Of a stretch of 64,000 bases of DNA, positions 12,123 through 21,223 are shown one piece after another. Both the position numbers and the translations under genes were made by a program. Position 1 is the stretch's first letter. Every line of letters starts with the position of its first letter. The notes below the pieces were generated by a model. It saw only the letters and a list, made by a program, of their open reading frames with translations, was not told where the DNA came from and searched no databases. This stretch comes from Nevskia ramosa DSM 11499 (GTDB taxonomy: Bacteria; Pseudomonadota; Gammaproteobacteria; Nevskiales; Nevskiaceae): NCBI RefSeq assembly GCF_000420645.1, contig NZ_ATVI01000009.1:124001-188000 (forward strand), in the 5' to 3' direction.

Positions 12123-12220
12123 CGGGTAGGGGTCTGTGATCGGAAAGCGTCGCGGCATTTTACGTGACCACGAGCGCAACATCGGATGAGCACGGACTGT
12201 GCCCATGGCCGAACAAGAAC

Positions 12221-12910
12221 TTAAACGGATGACGTGACCGCCGGTATGGCAACGGTTGGTGCAAGGAAGGATTCGTACACGCCTCGCAGGCGATTGATCA
12301 TCAGGCAGAACAGATCGGCGGTGCGCTCGGCGTCGTAGATCGCCGAATGGGCTTCCCGCGTGCTGTAAGGCAGGCCCGCCGCTTCCAGCGCCCGCGCCAG
12401 CACCGTCTGGCCGAGGATCGCGCCGCCCAGGGTCGCGGTATCGAAAGCCGAAAACGGATGGAAGGGATTGCGCTTGATATCGCAGCGGCCGACCGCGGCA
12501 TTGACGAAGCCGAGATCGAAATGGGCGTTGTGGCCGACCAGAATAGCCCGCGTGCAGCCATGTTCGGACACCGCCTGACGCACCGGCTTGAACACCTGGG
12601 CCAGCGCTTCACGCTCGGGAATGGCACCGCGCAGCGGGTTGGTCGGGTCGATGCCGTTGACCTCCAGCGAGGCCTTTTCGATGTTCGCGCCCCGGAACGG
12701 TTCGACGTGGGCGGCGTGGGTGACATCGCGGACCAGGTTGCCCTCGCGGTCGAACTTCAGCAGCACCACGGCGATTTCCAGCAGCGCGTCGGTGCGATTG
12801 TTGAAGCCGCCGGTTTCGACGTCGACCACCACCGGCAGGAAACCGCGAAAGCGCTGACCAATACGCGGCGCAGGCTTGAACGCGTCAAGCAGGGCGGGGG
12901 GGAGTTCCAT
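12221..12910 (-). CDS. rnt: Ribonuclease T
   Basis: RNase T is a 3'-5' exoribonuclease that trims tRNA, 5S and 23S rRNA ends and processes some DNA ends. The 229-residue protein belongs to the DEDDh exonucleases: [20 protein letters not shown] carries D30 and E32, [13 protein letters not shown] contains the second-box Asp, and [15 protein letters not shown] contains the His-Asp pair. The RNase T hallmark sequence [11 protein letters not shown] distinguishes it from DNA polymerase III epsilon. It starts at an ATG (12910) and is divergent from argG. Confidence 0.94.
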   Translation of the reverse strand: MELPPALLDAFKPAPRIGQRFRGFLPVVVDVETGGFNNRTDALLEIAVVLLKFDREGNLVRDVTHAAHVEPFRGANIEKASLEVNGIDPTNPLRGAIPEREALAQVFKPVRQAVSEHGCTRAILVGHNAHFDLGFVNAAVGRCDIKRNPFHPFSAFDTATLGGAILGQTVLARALEAAGLPYSTREAHSAIYDAERTADLFCLMINRLRGVYESFLAPTVAIPAVTSSV

Positions 12911-13029
12911 GGGATGCCGGGGGAGAGTTCGGGGCGGAGTTTAGCCGATGGGGGATCAGCGATGCCGCGCTGCGGCATGAACGGCCCGCGCGTCAAGGCC
13001 TGACCGCAAGCTCGATCGTCTGGCATCGC

Positions 13030-13035
13030 TATAAT
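13030..13035 (+). promoter_or_regulatory. Possible -10 element of argG
   Basis: A perfect TATAAT lies 41 bases before the argG ATG in the rnt-argG divergent region. No -35 hexamer is seen at 16-18 bases; the closest match, CTGACC at 13000-13005, is 24 bases away. The element is therefore only suggestive. Confidence 0.35.
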
Positions 13036-13076
13036 TCGCCGCCTTCCCCGTCCCCTGCTGCCAGCGTCCGAATTCC

Positions 13077-14306
13077 ATGACCCAGACAAGAAAAACCAAT
13101 CAGGTCCGCAAAGTCGCGCTCGCCTACTCCGGCGGCCTCGATACCTCCGTCATCCTGAAGTGGCTGCAGGACACTTACGGCTGCGAAGTCGTCACCTTCA
13201 CGGCCGATATCGGCCAGGGCGAGGAACTCGATCACGTACGCCCGAAAGCGCAGCAGCTCGGCGTGAAGGAAATCTTCATCGACGATCTGCGCGAGGAATT
13301 CGCCCGTGATTTCGTGTTTCCGATGTTCCGCGCCAACGCCGTCTACGAAGGTGAGTATCTGCTCGGCACCTCGATCGCCCGGCCGCTGATCGCCAAGCGC
13401 CTGGTCGAGATCGCCCGCAGCACCGGTTGCGATGCGATCAGCCACGGTGCCACCGGCAAGGGCAACGATCAGGTTCGTTTCGAACTCGGCGCCTACGCGC
13501 TGTGGCCGGGCGTGAAGGTCATCGCGCCGTGGCGCGAATGGGATCTGAACTCGCGCGAATCGCTGCTCGCCTACGCCGCCAAGCACGAGATTCCGATCGC
13601 CAAGAAGCCGGGCGGCGGCAGTCCGTACTCGATGGACGCCAACGCGCTGCACATCTCCTATGAAGGTGGCGGTCTCGAAGACCCGTGGTGGAGCCCGGAT
13701 GACAGCATCTGGCGCTGGACCAAGAATCCGGAAGATGCACCGAACGAAGCCGAAGAAATCACCATCAGCTTCGAGCGCGGCGATGCCATCGCGATCAACG
13801 GGGAAGCCGGCACGCCGTTCCAGATTCTCGATCGCCTGAACGCGCTCGGCGGCAAGCACGGCATCGGCCGTCTCGACATGGTCGAGAACCGCTACGTCGG
13901 CATGAAGTCACGCGGCTGCTACGAAACGCCGGGCGGCTCGATCCTGCTCAAGGCGCATCGTGCGATCGAAAGCCTGTGCCTGGACCGCGAACAGGCGCAT
14001 CTCAAGGACGAGCTGATGCCGAAGTACGCCAGCCTGATCTACAACGGCTACTGGTGGAGCCCGGAGCGTCGCATGCTGCAGGCCCTGATCGACGACAGCC
14101 AGATCCGGGTCAACGGCGATGTGCGCCTGAAGCTCTACAAGGGCGCGATCTACAACCTCGGCCGCCGCTCGAAGGATTCGCTGTTCGACGCCAGCCTGTC
14201 GACCTTCGAGGACGATCGCGGCGCCTACAATCAGAAAGACGCCGAGGGCTTCATTCGTTTGAACGGCCTGCGTCTGCGGACCGGCGCCACACGCGACGCG
14301 CGCTAA
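13077..14306 (+). CDS. argG: Argininosuccinate synthase
   Basis: ArgG condenses citrulline and aspartate with ATP to argininosuccinate, the penultimate step of arginine synthesis. The 409-residue protein has the N-type ATP pyrophosphatase P-loop AYSGGLDTS (16-24), the citrulline/aspartate-binding [13 protein letters not shown] segment, and [15 protein letters not shown]. It reads as a single complete frame of the usual length. It stands alone between rnt and a tiny downstream gene, with no other arginine gene nearby. Confidence 0.97.
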   Translation: MTQTRKTNQVRKVALAYSGGLDTSVILKWLQDTYGCEVVTFTADIGQGEELDHVRPKAQQLGVKEIFIDDLREEFARDFVFPMFRANAVYEGEYLLGTSIARPLIAKRLVEIARSTGCDAISHGATGKGNDQVRFELGAYALWPGVKVIAPWREWDLNSRESLLAYAAKHEIPIAKKPGGGSPYSMDANALHISYEGGGLEDPWWSPDDSIWRWTKNPEDAPNEAEEITISFERGDAIAINGEAGTPFQILDRLNALGGKHGIGRLDMVENRYVGMKSRGCYETPGGSILLKAHRAIESLCLDREQAHLKDELMPKYASLIYNGYWWSPERRMLQALIDDSQIRVNGDVRLKLYKGAIYNLGRRSKDSLFDASLSTFEDDRGAYNQKDAEGFIRLNGLRLRTGATRDAR

Positions 14307-14350
14307 GCTCAGCTAGATTTCATCCACCACCCAACCACCGGAGCACGACC

Positions 14351-14452
14351 ATGGCCAAAGGCATGGACAGTAAAAAAGCCGAAAAGAAAGCACCGCTGAA
14401 GACGATGAAGGAAAAGAAGGCCGAGAAGCAGGCCAAGAAGAAGTCGAAGTAA
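14351..14452 (+). CDS. Lysine-rich 33-residue protein
   Basis: ATG at 14351 is preceded by GGAG at 14340-14343 (seven-base spacing), and the frame ends at TAA 14450-14452 just before a rho-independent terminator. The product, beginning MAKGMDSKKAEKKAPLK, is almost entirely Lys, Ala, Glu and Met, with no membrane segment. Similar tiny basic proteins starting M(A/S)KGMD-KK occur in other proteobacteria but to my knowledge have no assigned function. Placement between argG and a terminator suggests it is the last cistron of the argG transcript. Possible roles such as nucleic-acid or ribosome binding are speculation from charge alone. Confidence 0.72.
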   Translation: MAKGMDSKKAEKKAPLKTMKEKKAEKQAKKKSK

Positions 14453-14475
14453 GCCTCCGCTTCAGGCAGCGCCCC

Positions 14476-14510
14476 AATCCCCGCCATGTCCTGCATGACG
14501 GGGATTTTCC
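14476..14510 (+). terminator. Rho-independent terminator after argG and the small Lys-rich gene
   Basis: AATCCCCG (14476-14483) pairs with CGGGGATT (14499-14506), with additional CATG pairing inside the loop, followed by TTCC and more T-rich sequence. It ends four bases before the stop of the convergent DUF945 gene and may serve both directions. Confidence 0.75.
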
Positions 14511-14513
14511 GTT

Positions 14514-15926
14514 TCAGCCTCCCGGAACGCCAGCGCCCAGGGCCTTGCCGTTGATGGTCAGCACGCCGCCCTTGAACGCGGCGACGCTTTTCGCCTGCTG
14601 GCCGTCGACCAGTAGCAAACCCTGTGCAATCAAGGCGTCGCGAGTGTTCTGCAGCGCGCTGGCAATGACTTCCTGCGGCACTTCGTTGGGTGCGACACCG
14701 GCGTTGCCGGCCAGATCGGCACGGATTTTCTGGCTCAGCAGCAGGTTGACGTAGTCGAGCGGGGCATCGAACTGGGCGTGGCCTTCGACATCGGTCAGCG
14801 GCGAGAAATCGTCGAAGTTCGCATCGCCGATGTAGCGCAGGCTGCCCTCGGCCTTCACCGCGCCGGCGGGGCTGCCGAACGACAGTTCGTCGACGCGCAG
14901 CTCGGGATGGCCGGCTGCCAGCTGACTGAAGGCCGGCTTCAACTCCGCCATCATCGCGGCCGGATCGACGGCCGCGTCCTTGCCATGCGTCTGCTGATAG
15001 CGATTGGCCGCGGTCGACATCGCGATCGTCGCCGCCGTGTCGAGATGATCGAAGGTCACAGTCAGGCGGGGCAGGTCGATCCGGGTGCCCGCGGCTTCGA
15101 AGCTGGTCGCCGAGAACTGCACGCCGGAGCTGATCGCGCCGTCGACCAGCTTGGTATCGGAGCTGAGCGCGAACTGGTTCAGCGTCGACGTGACTTCGGC
15201 AGACTTGAGCGCGAGCGAGGCGACAGTGATCGTCGAAGTGCCGATCCACAGCGGGCTGTCGTCGACCTGGGTCATGTCGGCGGTCATCGCCAGTTGCCCG
15301 AACGAACCCTGCTTGCCGTCGTTGCCGACGATATCGAGGCTGGGCGCTGCCAGTTGCAGCAGCAGATGGCCACCGCCCAGCGAATAGCTCGATTCGATGC
15401 CCGCCCAGCGAACCTTGAGCGCTTCCGCAGCTGCCGTGCTGGCGTCGACGGCGGGCGACCGGAGGCTGCCGCTGATCCCGCCGGCGACGCCAAGATCTGT
15501 GATCAGCGTGAGCAAGGGCTGTTCGCCGAACAGCGGCGTCAGCGAGGTCTTCAGATCGTCATCGAGCTGCGGCGTGGTGACGAGGCGACCCAGGCGCAGC
15601 AGGCCATCGAGTCGCGGCCCGTGGCTGATCGCGTGGTTCAGGCGCAGCTGCACGATCTTCGGCGCAGCGGGTGCTTCGTCCTTATGGTCTACTTCGTGGG
15701 CATGGGCTTCCGGCGGCAGCACGATCTCGACCGTGGTTTCGGCCTCGGCCGAATACAAGCCGCGCTCGTAGCGGCTGATCCGGATCGGGTAGGGGCTCTG
15801 TTCGCTCATGCTGGCGATGCCGGCACGAAAGGCGGACTCGATCCGCAAACCGATCACATAGGGCCCTGCCACGGCGACGACGCCGATGATGCCGATCGCC
15901 AGTGCTGCTTTCCCTGCTGCCTTCAT
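14514..15926 (-). CDS. DUF945 (YdgA-like) family protein
   Basis: The 470-residue protein starts with a membrane segment or signal anchor (KAALAIGIIGVVAVAGPYVIGL) followed by a large extracytoplasmic region. The N-terminal pattern SAFRAGIASMSEQSPYPIRI, then a run of short beta-strand-like segments with repeated S/T and L, is typical of the DUF945/YdgA family. The molecular role of this family is not established; YdgA was linked to swarming in enterobacteria. It lies 37 bases downstream of an MscS channel gene on the same strand and converges on the argG transcript. Confidence 0.78.
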   Translation of the reverse strand: MKAAGKAALAIGIIGVVAVAGPYVIGLRIESAFRAGIASMSEQSPYPIRISRYERGLYSAEAETTVEIVLPPEAHAHEVDHKDEAPAAPKIVQLRLNHAISHGPRLDGLLRLGRLVTTPQLDDDLKTSLTPLFGEQPLLTLITDLGVAGGISGSLRSPAVDASTAAAEALKVRWAGIESSYSLGGGHLLLQLAAPSLDIVGNDGKQGSFGQLAMTADMTQVDDSPLWIGTSTITVASLALKSAEVTSTLNQFALSSDTKLVDGAISSGVQFSATSFEAAGTRIDLPRLTVTFDHLDTAATIAMSTAANRYQQTHGKDAAVDPAAMMAELKPAFSQLAAGHPELRVDELSFGSPAGAVKAEGSLRYIGDANFDDFSPLTDVEGHAQFDAPLDYVNLLLSQKIRADLAGNAGVAPNEVPQEVIASALQNTRDALIAQGLLLVDGQQAKSVAAFKGGVLTINGKALGAGVPGG

Positions 15927-15963
15927 CGTCTACTGCTCCTTCATGAATGGTTGACCCGTTGCC

Positions 15964-16833
15964 TCAGAGACGGTTCTCCACCGGCAGGGTTTTGCGCTCC
16001 CCGTCGCCGCCTGTATCGCGCAGATGCAGATCCATCTGCGGATACGGGATGGCGATGCCTTCGGCATCGAAGCGCAGCTTGATCTGCTCCAGCAATTCGC
16101 TCTGTACGTCACCCCATTCCGCGGTCTTCGCCCACGGCCAGACGGCGAAGTCGACCGAACTGGCGCCGAGCGCACGCACCTGCACGGTGGGCGCCGGTGA
16201 CTTCAGCACTTTTGGATGATTGAGCACGATCTCCTGAAGGATCGATTTCGCCAGCTTCAGATCGGCGTCGTAATCGATGCCGATGGTGATATCGAGGCGG
16301 CGCGTATTGCGGGCGCTGTAGTTGGTGATGGTCGCCGCGGTGATCGTGTTGTTCGGCACGATCACTTCCTGATTGTCCGCCGTGCGCAACACGGTATGAA
16401 TGATCTTGATCTCTTCGACCGTGCCCTTGATGCCGCCGGCATCGACGAAATCACCGACCCGGAACGGCCGGAACAGGATCAGCAGCACCCCGGCCGCGAA
16501 GGCGCTGAGCTGCCCCTGCAAGGCCAGGCCAACGGCGAGTGCGGCACCGCCGACGACGGCCGCGAGAGAATTGGTGTTGATTCCGATCTGGCCCAGTGCC
16601 GAGATCACCACCAGCGCATAGCCGAGACCGTAAACGACGTTGCCGAGGAAGCCGGTCAGGGTCGGATCGGCATTGGCACGTTGCATCACCGAGCGCAGCA
16701 CCTTCACCGCCATCCGCACGACGAACCGGCCGAGGAAGAAGATCAGGAACGCCACGGCGACCTTCAGCAACACCGGCAGGCCGAGTTCCAGCCAGCGTTC
16801 CGGCTGGGTGAGTTGTTCCAGTTTGAAATCCAT
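15964..16833 (-). CDS. Small-conductance mechanosensitive channel, MscS family
   Basis: MscS channels open under membrane tension to release osmolytes during hypo-osmotic shock. The 289-residue protein has three predicted membrane helices and the pore helix TM3 with Gly/Ala packing (VGGAALAVGLALQGQLSAFAAG, ~95-116), followed by the beta domain (RPFRVGDFVDAGGIKGTVEEI) and the alpha/beta cage domain. Size and order match E. coli MscS. Start is ATG at 16833. The DUF945 gene follows directly. Together with opgGH it adds to an osmotic-stress theme in this part of the window. Confidence 0.93.
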   Translation of the reverse strand: MDFKLEQLTQPERWLELGLPVLLKVAVAFLIFFLGRFVVRMAVKVLRSVMQRANADPTLTGFLGNVVYGLGYALVVISALGQIGINTNSLAAVVGGAALAVGLALQGQLSAFAAGVLLILFRPFRVGDFVDAGGIKGTVEEIKIIHTVLRTADNQEVIVPNNTITAATITNYSARNTRRLDITIGIDYDADLKLAKSILQEIVLNHPKVLKSPAPTVQVRALGASSVDFAVWPWAKTAEWGDVQSELLEQIKLRFDAEGIAIPYPQMDLHLRDTGGDGERKTLPVENRL

Positions 16834-16899
16834 CAGGTCTCCGCGAAGTGCGTGCGTTCGGGTAGTTTAACGGGCCGATCCTCGCAACCACCCCAACCG

Positions 16900-17811
16900 A
16901 TGCCGATGAGCGATACCACCGACGAAGCCCCTGCCACCCTGACGCCGCGCTACATCCAGGCCAATGGTCTGGAGTTCGCCTACCTCGAAGTGCCGCCTGC
17001 CAGTGGCGCGGCCGAGGCACCGCTGGTGCTGGTGCTGCACGGTTTTCCCGATACCGCGTGGAGCTTCGCGCCGCTGCTGCATGAACTGGCCGCCGCGGGC
17101 TATCGCGCCGTGGCGCCGTTCACGCGCGGCTATGCGCCGACCGAAATTCCCGAGGACGGCGACTATTCGCTGCCGACGCTTGGCCAGGACGTGCTGGCGC
17201 TGATCGAGCACTTCGGCGCCGATCGTGCCTTCATCGTCGGCCACGATTGGGGTGCGGTGATGACCTATGCCGCTGCCGCACTGCGCCCCGATCGGGTGCG
17301 CGCGATCGTCACCGCGGCGGTGCCGCATCTGCGTCGCTTCCTGCTGCGGCCATCACGCGCTCAGCTCGCGGCCTCGCACTACGTGTTCAAGTTCCAGCTA
17401 CCGGTGTGGCCCGAGCGGCGCATCCGCGAGGACGATTTCGCCTGGCTGGTGAACCTTGCGCGCAGCTGGTCCCCGGGCTGGATTCCGGATGATGACTATC
17501 TGGTGCCGATGAAGGCGAACTACGCCGAGCCAGGGCGGCTGAAGGCCGCGCTCGGCTACTACCGGGCGATCCCGGCGATGTTCTTCAAGAAGGTTGCCTG
17601 GCAGTTCCTGCTGCAGCCGACGCAGGTCCCGGCCTGCGTCATCCGCGGCGAGCACGACGGCTGCATCCTGGACAGCTCGTTCAGCGATTCCGAGCACCTG
17701 TTCTCGGCCGGTTATGAACCAGTCCGCATGGCCGGCATCGGCCATTTCATGAACCTGGAAGCGCCGGACGCCTTCGCCAAGCACGTGCTGGAATTCCTGG
17801 CCCGGCATTGA
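16900..17811 (+). CDS. Alpha/beta-hydrolase, epoxide-hydrolase-like
   Basis: The 303-residue protein has the alpha/beta-hydrolase fold with oxyanion motif HGFPDTAW (47-54). The nucleophile elbow is VGHDWGA, so the nucleophile is Asp116 rather than Ser; this is typical of epoxide hydrolases and haloalkane dehalogenases. The acid residue is probably in RGEHDGCI and the catalytic His in GHFMNLE near the C-terminus. The frame is open back to 16216, over mscS, but ATG at 16900 (or 16906) starts the family domain correctly; no strong ribosome-binding site is visible. A PPTase gene starts four bases after its stop, so they may be co-transcribed. Substrate unknown. Confidence 0.82.
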   Translation: MPMSDTTDEAPATLTPRYIQANGLEFAYLEVPPASGAAEAPLVLVLHGFPDTAWSFAPLLHELAAAGYRAVAPFTRGYAPTEIPEDGDYSLPTLGQDVLALIEHFGADRAFIVGHDWGAVMTYAAAALRPDRVRAIVTAAVPHLRRFLLRPSRAQLAASHYVFKFQLPVWPERRIREDDFAWLVNLARSWSPGWIPDDDYLVPMKANYAEPGRLKAALGYYRAIPAMFFKKVAWQFLLQPTQVPACVIRGEHDGCILDSSFSDSEHLFSAGYEPVRMAGIGHFMNLEAPDAFAKHVLEFLARH

Positions 17812-17815
17812 GCCG

Positions 17816-18478
17816 ATGAACTTGCGCGCGATCGACTGGCTGGCCGATAGCGTCTGTCGCTGGACACCGTTGCCGATGGCGGGCGAAACCATCGTCTTGC
17901 CCGAAGCGGAGGCAGAGCTGGTGGTCGATGTCGCCGAGCGTCGTCGCGGTCATTTCATCGCCGGCCGCGTCTGTGCCCGTGCGGCGCTGGCGGAGCTGGG
18001 CCATGTCGATGCAGTGATCGGCCGGACCGCCGACGGCGCACCGGCCTGGCCGGACGGCGTGATCGGCAGCATCGCCCACTGCGGGGATGCGGCGGTCGCG
18101 ATTGCCGCTTCGACCCAGCATTGGGCCGCGCTCGGTATCGATATCGAGATCGATCGCGCGCTGCCGGACGATGCGGCGGCCTATGTGCTCGATGAAGCGC
18201 AATGTGCACGCCTTGCTGAACTGCCCGGCGGTCTCGCCCGCTGGGCCTTGCCGGCGTTCAGCGCCAAGGAATGCGTGCACAAATGCCTGCAGCCCCTGCG
18301 CGGCCTGTTCCTGGAGTTCAGCGAGGTGGCGATCACATTTTCAATGGACTCGGATCGGTACACCGTCGAAGCGAAATCGGCACGAGCGCAACAGGCGATG
18401 GCCGGTATCGAGTGGACCGGAGAGCTGCGCCGCTTCGATGGCCTGCTGCTGAGCCTGCTGGCCGCGCGGCGGCTCTAG
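17816..18478 (+). CDS. 4'-phosphopantetheinyl transferase superfamily protein
   Basis: Such enzymes move the phosphopantetheine arm of CoA to a serine on acyl- or peptidyl-carrier proteins. The 220-residue protein resembles the EntD/Sfp branch: RRRGHFIAGRVCARAAL, GSIAHCGD, the metal-binding GIDIEIDRAL (magnesium Asp/Glu) and FSAKECVHK with the catalytic Glu-Lys pair. Sfp-type enzymes usually serve NRPS, PKS or siderophore carriers, but no carrier protein or synthase is encoded in this window. Its stop overlaps the stop of the convergent hydrolase gene by four bases. Confidence 0.88.
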   Translation: MNLRAIDWLADSVCRWTPLPMAGETIVLPEAEAELVVDVAERRRGHFIAGRVCARAALAELGHVDAVIGRTADGAPAWPDGVIGSIAHCGDAAVAIAASTQHWAALGIDIEIDRALPDDAAAYVLDEAQCARLAELPGGLARWALPAFSAKECVHKCLQPLRGLFLEFSEVAITFSMDSDRYTVEAKSARAQQAMAGIEWTGELRRFDGLLLSLLAARRL

Positions 18479-19314
18479 ACGCTCGTCTGACGCCGCGCAG
18501 CGACCCCGAGCACCCAGTCGACGAGCATGTCGATCAAGGCTTCGCGCGTCGCCCGGCGGATGAAATGGTGGTCCGCTTCGGGGATCTGGCGAATCGTCAG
18601 GTGGCGATAGCCGCGCAGGATCGGAAAGGCGTCGATCAGCTGTGCGGCATAGGTGTACTGGTGCTCGACATCGCCGGTGTAGACGTAGAGCAGCGATAGC
18701 TGCCGGCGGATGAATTCGACCAGATCGGCTTCCATGCGCTCGTGCGATGGCGCGTCGTGATAGTGGATCTCGCTCGGCAGCACATCGTGCAGCGCGCTGC
18801 CGGATTTCGGTGTCAGGCTGATGCCGAGCGGCCCTGGCGGCGGGTGGCGGCTACGTTCGGTGAGGCGCGCCATCGTCCGGTTCAGCCAGGCGCGCGGTGT
18901 GGAATGGATGTAGCCGTCGAGGAATACGGCGCCGATCAATCGCGGATCGACTCTGGCGGCTTCGTGCGCATCGTGGGCGCCGCTGTGGCTACCGATGATG
19001 ATGGTGCCGGTGGAGATGTTGCGGGCGTCGAGCGCGTCCATCGCGGCACAGAGATCGAGCGCCGAATCGGCATCGCTGCGGCCGGGCACGATTTCGCTGT
19101 CGCCGAGGCCGGCGTTGTCGAGGCGCAAGGACACCAGGCCGGCGTTGGCCAGCGCCCGGGCCAGTTCGACGTGCATGCGGCTGGGGCCGACTCGATGGAT
19201 GACGCCGGTGTTCGGGATCAACACGGCCGGGCGCTGCGGGTCCGGCACGTCCGGGCTGCCGATGATGCCGAACAGGGCACCGCTTTCACCGAAGGAGATC
19301 GCCCGCTCGTTCAT
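18475..19314 (-). CDS. Alpha/beta-hydrolase with intact GxSxG, second of a pair
   Basis: The 279-residue protein has the alpha/beta-hydrolase fold with a nucleophile elbow GSHSGAHD and a preceding strand TIIIG; LDNAGLGDSE is the usual strand/turn after beta-4, and PEADHHF near the C-terminus provides a candidate catalytic His. ATG at 19314 overlaps the stop of the upstream hydrolase gene (ATGA), so the longer frame to 19371 is not used. The pair resembles the two hydrolases associated with exosortase A or secondary-metabolite loci, but no exosortase is seen here. Substrate unknown. Confidence 0.75.
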   Translation of the reverse strand: MNERAISFGESGALFGIIGSPDVPDPQRPAVLIPNTGVIHRVGPSRMHVELARALANAGLVSLRLDNAGLGDSEIVPGRSDADSALDLCAAMDALDARNISTGTIIIGSHSGAHDAHEAARVDPRLIGAVFLDGYIHSTPRAWLNRTMARLTERSRHPPPGPLGISLTPKSGSALHDVLPSEIHYHDAPSHERMEADLVEFIRRQLSLLYVYTGDVEHQYTYAAQLIDAFPILRGYRHLTIRQIPEADHHFIRRATREALIDMLVDWVLGVAARRQTSV

Positions 19315-20075
19315 TTCAGGCCATCCGCCAGACGCTCGGTGACGATGCGGAACGACGCGCTCGGCAGCCACGGCGAGTGGATGCGCTCGACATCGCTCCA
19401 GTGGCCGGCGTCGGGCAGGCGGATCGATTCGACGCTGTCCGGCGGAATGCGATCACGGCTGACGAAGATCACTCGGCCGGGCAGGTCGCGGCGCAGGCCG
19501 GGCAGCTTGGCGATATCGGCAGCGAGGCCAACCGGCCATTCGTGGCCGAGCAGCTCGTCGCGCGCAGGCGGAACCAGCTGCGAGCGCACGCGGCGTTCGC
19601 TGCTGCGCTTGTGGTTCAAGGCCAGATCCATCTGCTGCAGATTGGCGACGAACACTTCGCCGCTCGGTGGGGAGTCCCAGAGGGCAACGGCCTGGGCTGC
19701 GACAACGCCTGTGGCGATCGCTTCCTGGGCCAGCAGGGCGCCGAAGCGCAGGCCGAGCAGACAGAGGTCGCTGCAGCCGGTTTCAGCACTCAAGGCCCTT
19801 GCGGCAAGGCCGAGTTCATCGATCCAGCCATTCAGGCAGCTGCTGCGGGCATCGCCGCCGGAATCGCCGGTACCACCGTAGTCGAAACGCAGCACCGGAA
19901 ATCCGCTGGCACTGAGGCTTTGTGCCAGTTCGCGCAGGCCGCGGTAGGTGCGCAGGTATTCGGTTCCCCAGCTGTTGCAGATCAGGATGCCGGTCTGCCG
20001 TGTAGCGCCCAGCGGCAAATGCAGCATGCCGAACAGCGGCCTTGCCACCGGCCCGAAGTAGAGCGGCTTGTTCAA
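19311..20075 (-). CDS. Alpha/beta-hydrolase-like protein lacking the nucleophilic serine
   Basis: The 254-residue protein keeps the hydrolase fold: ILICNSWGTEYLRTYRG after the first strands, VLRFDYGGTGDSGG, and DAGHWSDVE near the end with a candidate His. At the nucleophile elbow, however, it reads LLGLRFGALLAQ, with Arg where GxSxG enzymes have Ser. This resembles exosortase-A-associated hydrolase 2, in which I recall an LRLGA motif at the same place. It is first of a two-gene unit, overlapping the next hydrolase by ATGA. It may be non-catalytic, act with its partner, or use another residue. Confidence 0.72.
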   Translation of the reverse strand: MNKPLYFGPVARPLFGMLHLPLGATRQTGILICNSWGTEYLRTYRGLRELAQSLSASGFPVLRFDYGGTGDSGGDARSSCLNGWIDELGLAARALSAETGCSDLCLLGLRFGALLAQEAIATGVVAAQAVALWDSPPSGEVFVANLQQMDLALNHKRSSERRVRSQLVPPARDELLGHEWPVGLAADIAKLPGLRRDLPGRVIFVSRDRIPPDSVESIRLPDAGHWSDVERIHSPWLPSASFRIVTERLADGLK

Positions 20076-20290
20076 GCGGAGGGGGCGAAAGCGAAAGGCG
20101 ACGGCAGCAGCGCCGGACAGTCGATCGCGTGGCGAACGGGCCGGAGCGTGCAGGCGGTAGCCGGGGCTTGGTCGGGGTTCCGCTTCACATCCGTTCGAGG
20201 GTGTCGGCCAGAGTCGGCGTCAGCCGGTTGGGACGGCGCAAATCAGTATGGTGTTTGCGTACTTGATCGACAGGTTGACGTGGTGGCAAG

Positions 20291-20320
20291 GACGGCTCGG
20301 CGAACACCCGCCGAGCCGTC
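20291..20320 (-). terminator. Strong hairpin downstream of the DUF4399 lipoprotein gene
   Basis: GACGGCTCGGCG (20291-20302) and CGCCGAGCCGTC (20309-20320) form a perfect 12-bp stem with a six-base loop, 23 bases past the stop of the minus-strand gene. The T-tract on the minus side is poor (CTTGCC), so termination is likely but not certain. The rest of 20076-20342 shows no further gene. Confidence 0.5.
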
Positions 20321-20342
20321 GCGATTTGCTGACGAGCGGCGC

Positions 20343-20837
20343 TTACTTCACGGTGACGGTGATTTTCTCGGAAGCCAGCGGCGGGTTGAACGGCACGTGC
20401 TGGCCATTCGCGAACTCCAGCTGCAGCGTGTGGGTGCCCGGCGTCAGCTCGATCGTGGTCTCGGTCTGGGCCTTGCCGAAGTGCACGTGGTTGGCGTCGG
20501 CCGGAATCGGCGCGTCGGCGGGCGGCAGCTCGGCGTCGATCATCAGATGGTGATGGCCGCTGGCCGGTTCTTCGGTGCCGGCCGGGGCCAGAGTGATGCC
20601 TTCAACGACGAACTTGACCAGCAGCGGGCTGCTGACGGTGGCGCCGTCCTTCAGGTCGGCGAACGAAATCTTGGCGCCTTCCGGGGCCGGCGACGACTTC
20701 AGCGCCGGAGCTGCGGCTTCCGGCGCGGCAGCGGCCGGTTCGGCGGTGGGTGCTGCCGGAGCGGCTTCTTCCTTCTTGCAGGCCGCAAGCAGTACGGTGG
20801 CGGACAGCAGCAGCGACAGTGAGCGAATGTGGTTCAT
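20343..20837 (-). CDS. DUF4399 lipoprotein
   Basis: The 164-residue product has a lipoprotein signal peptide with lipobox LLAAC (C20), a Lys-Lys start of the mature protein, a 30-residue Ala/Pro/Glu linker and a C-terminal DUF4399 domain. The domain shows GHHHLMIDAELP, NHVHFGKAQTET and GTHTLQLEFANGQHVPF. The clustered histidines suggest metal binding, but the family has no established function that I know of. Single gene, ATG at 20837, followed by a strong hairpin. Confidence 0.82.
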   Translation of the reverse strand: MNHIRSLSLLLSATVLLAACKKEEAAPAAPTAEPAAAAPEAAAPALKSSPAPEGAKISFADLKDGATVSSPLLVKFVVEGITLAPAGTEEPASGHHHLMIDAELPPADAPIPADANHVHFGKAQTETTIELTPGTHTLQLEFANGQHVPFNPPLASEKITVTVK

Positions 20838-21223
20838 GGTCTTTTACCTTCGAGTTTTCGTGGGAACGACGCCAACAGCGACAACAGCGAGTTGCGGCCG
20901 CAGGCGCGGGGAAGGATACCTGCACCGCCCGTGCCCGACGCCCCGCCACGCCCTGCGCGGGTCCTGGCAGCCAAACGCGGGCGGGCGTGCCCGGGGCTGA
21001 TCGCGTATACTTCGCCCCAGTTTGGTGAGGCGCTCCGGTTGCGCCCCTGCTTGAAGACGATGCATCCGGCCGCCTCCCCGGCGCCGCAGTTCAAGGTCTT
21101 TCCGGTAGTACAAACCCTCGATGCGCCAGTCGGCGCGGTTCGAAATCCTCGTCCCCACTGCCTGAACCGGTGCCGTGCAGAGCGTTTCTGCGCACGGTGT
21201 GGCGGCTTCAGGAGTAATGAAAC
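20838..21223. other. Intergenic region between the lipoprotein gene and rhlE
   Basis: These 386 bases hold no credible gene: the open frames are GC-driven and lack domains. A TATACT at 21006-21011 could be a -10 box for rhlE without a good -35. Just before the rhlE ribosome-binding site, CCGTGCAG (21173-21180) can pair with CTGCGCACGG (21188-21197) with a two-base bulge, so the transcript would carry a leader of about 200 bases ending in a hairpin. Confidence 0.5.

Noticed and set aside
16216-16899. Upstream extension of the epoxide-hydrolase-like frame
   Set aside because: It is antisense to mscS, and the hydrolase domain begins at 16900.
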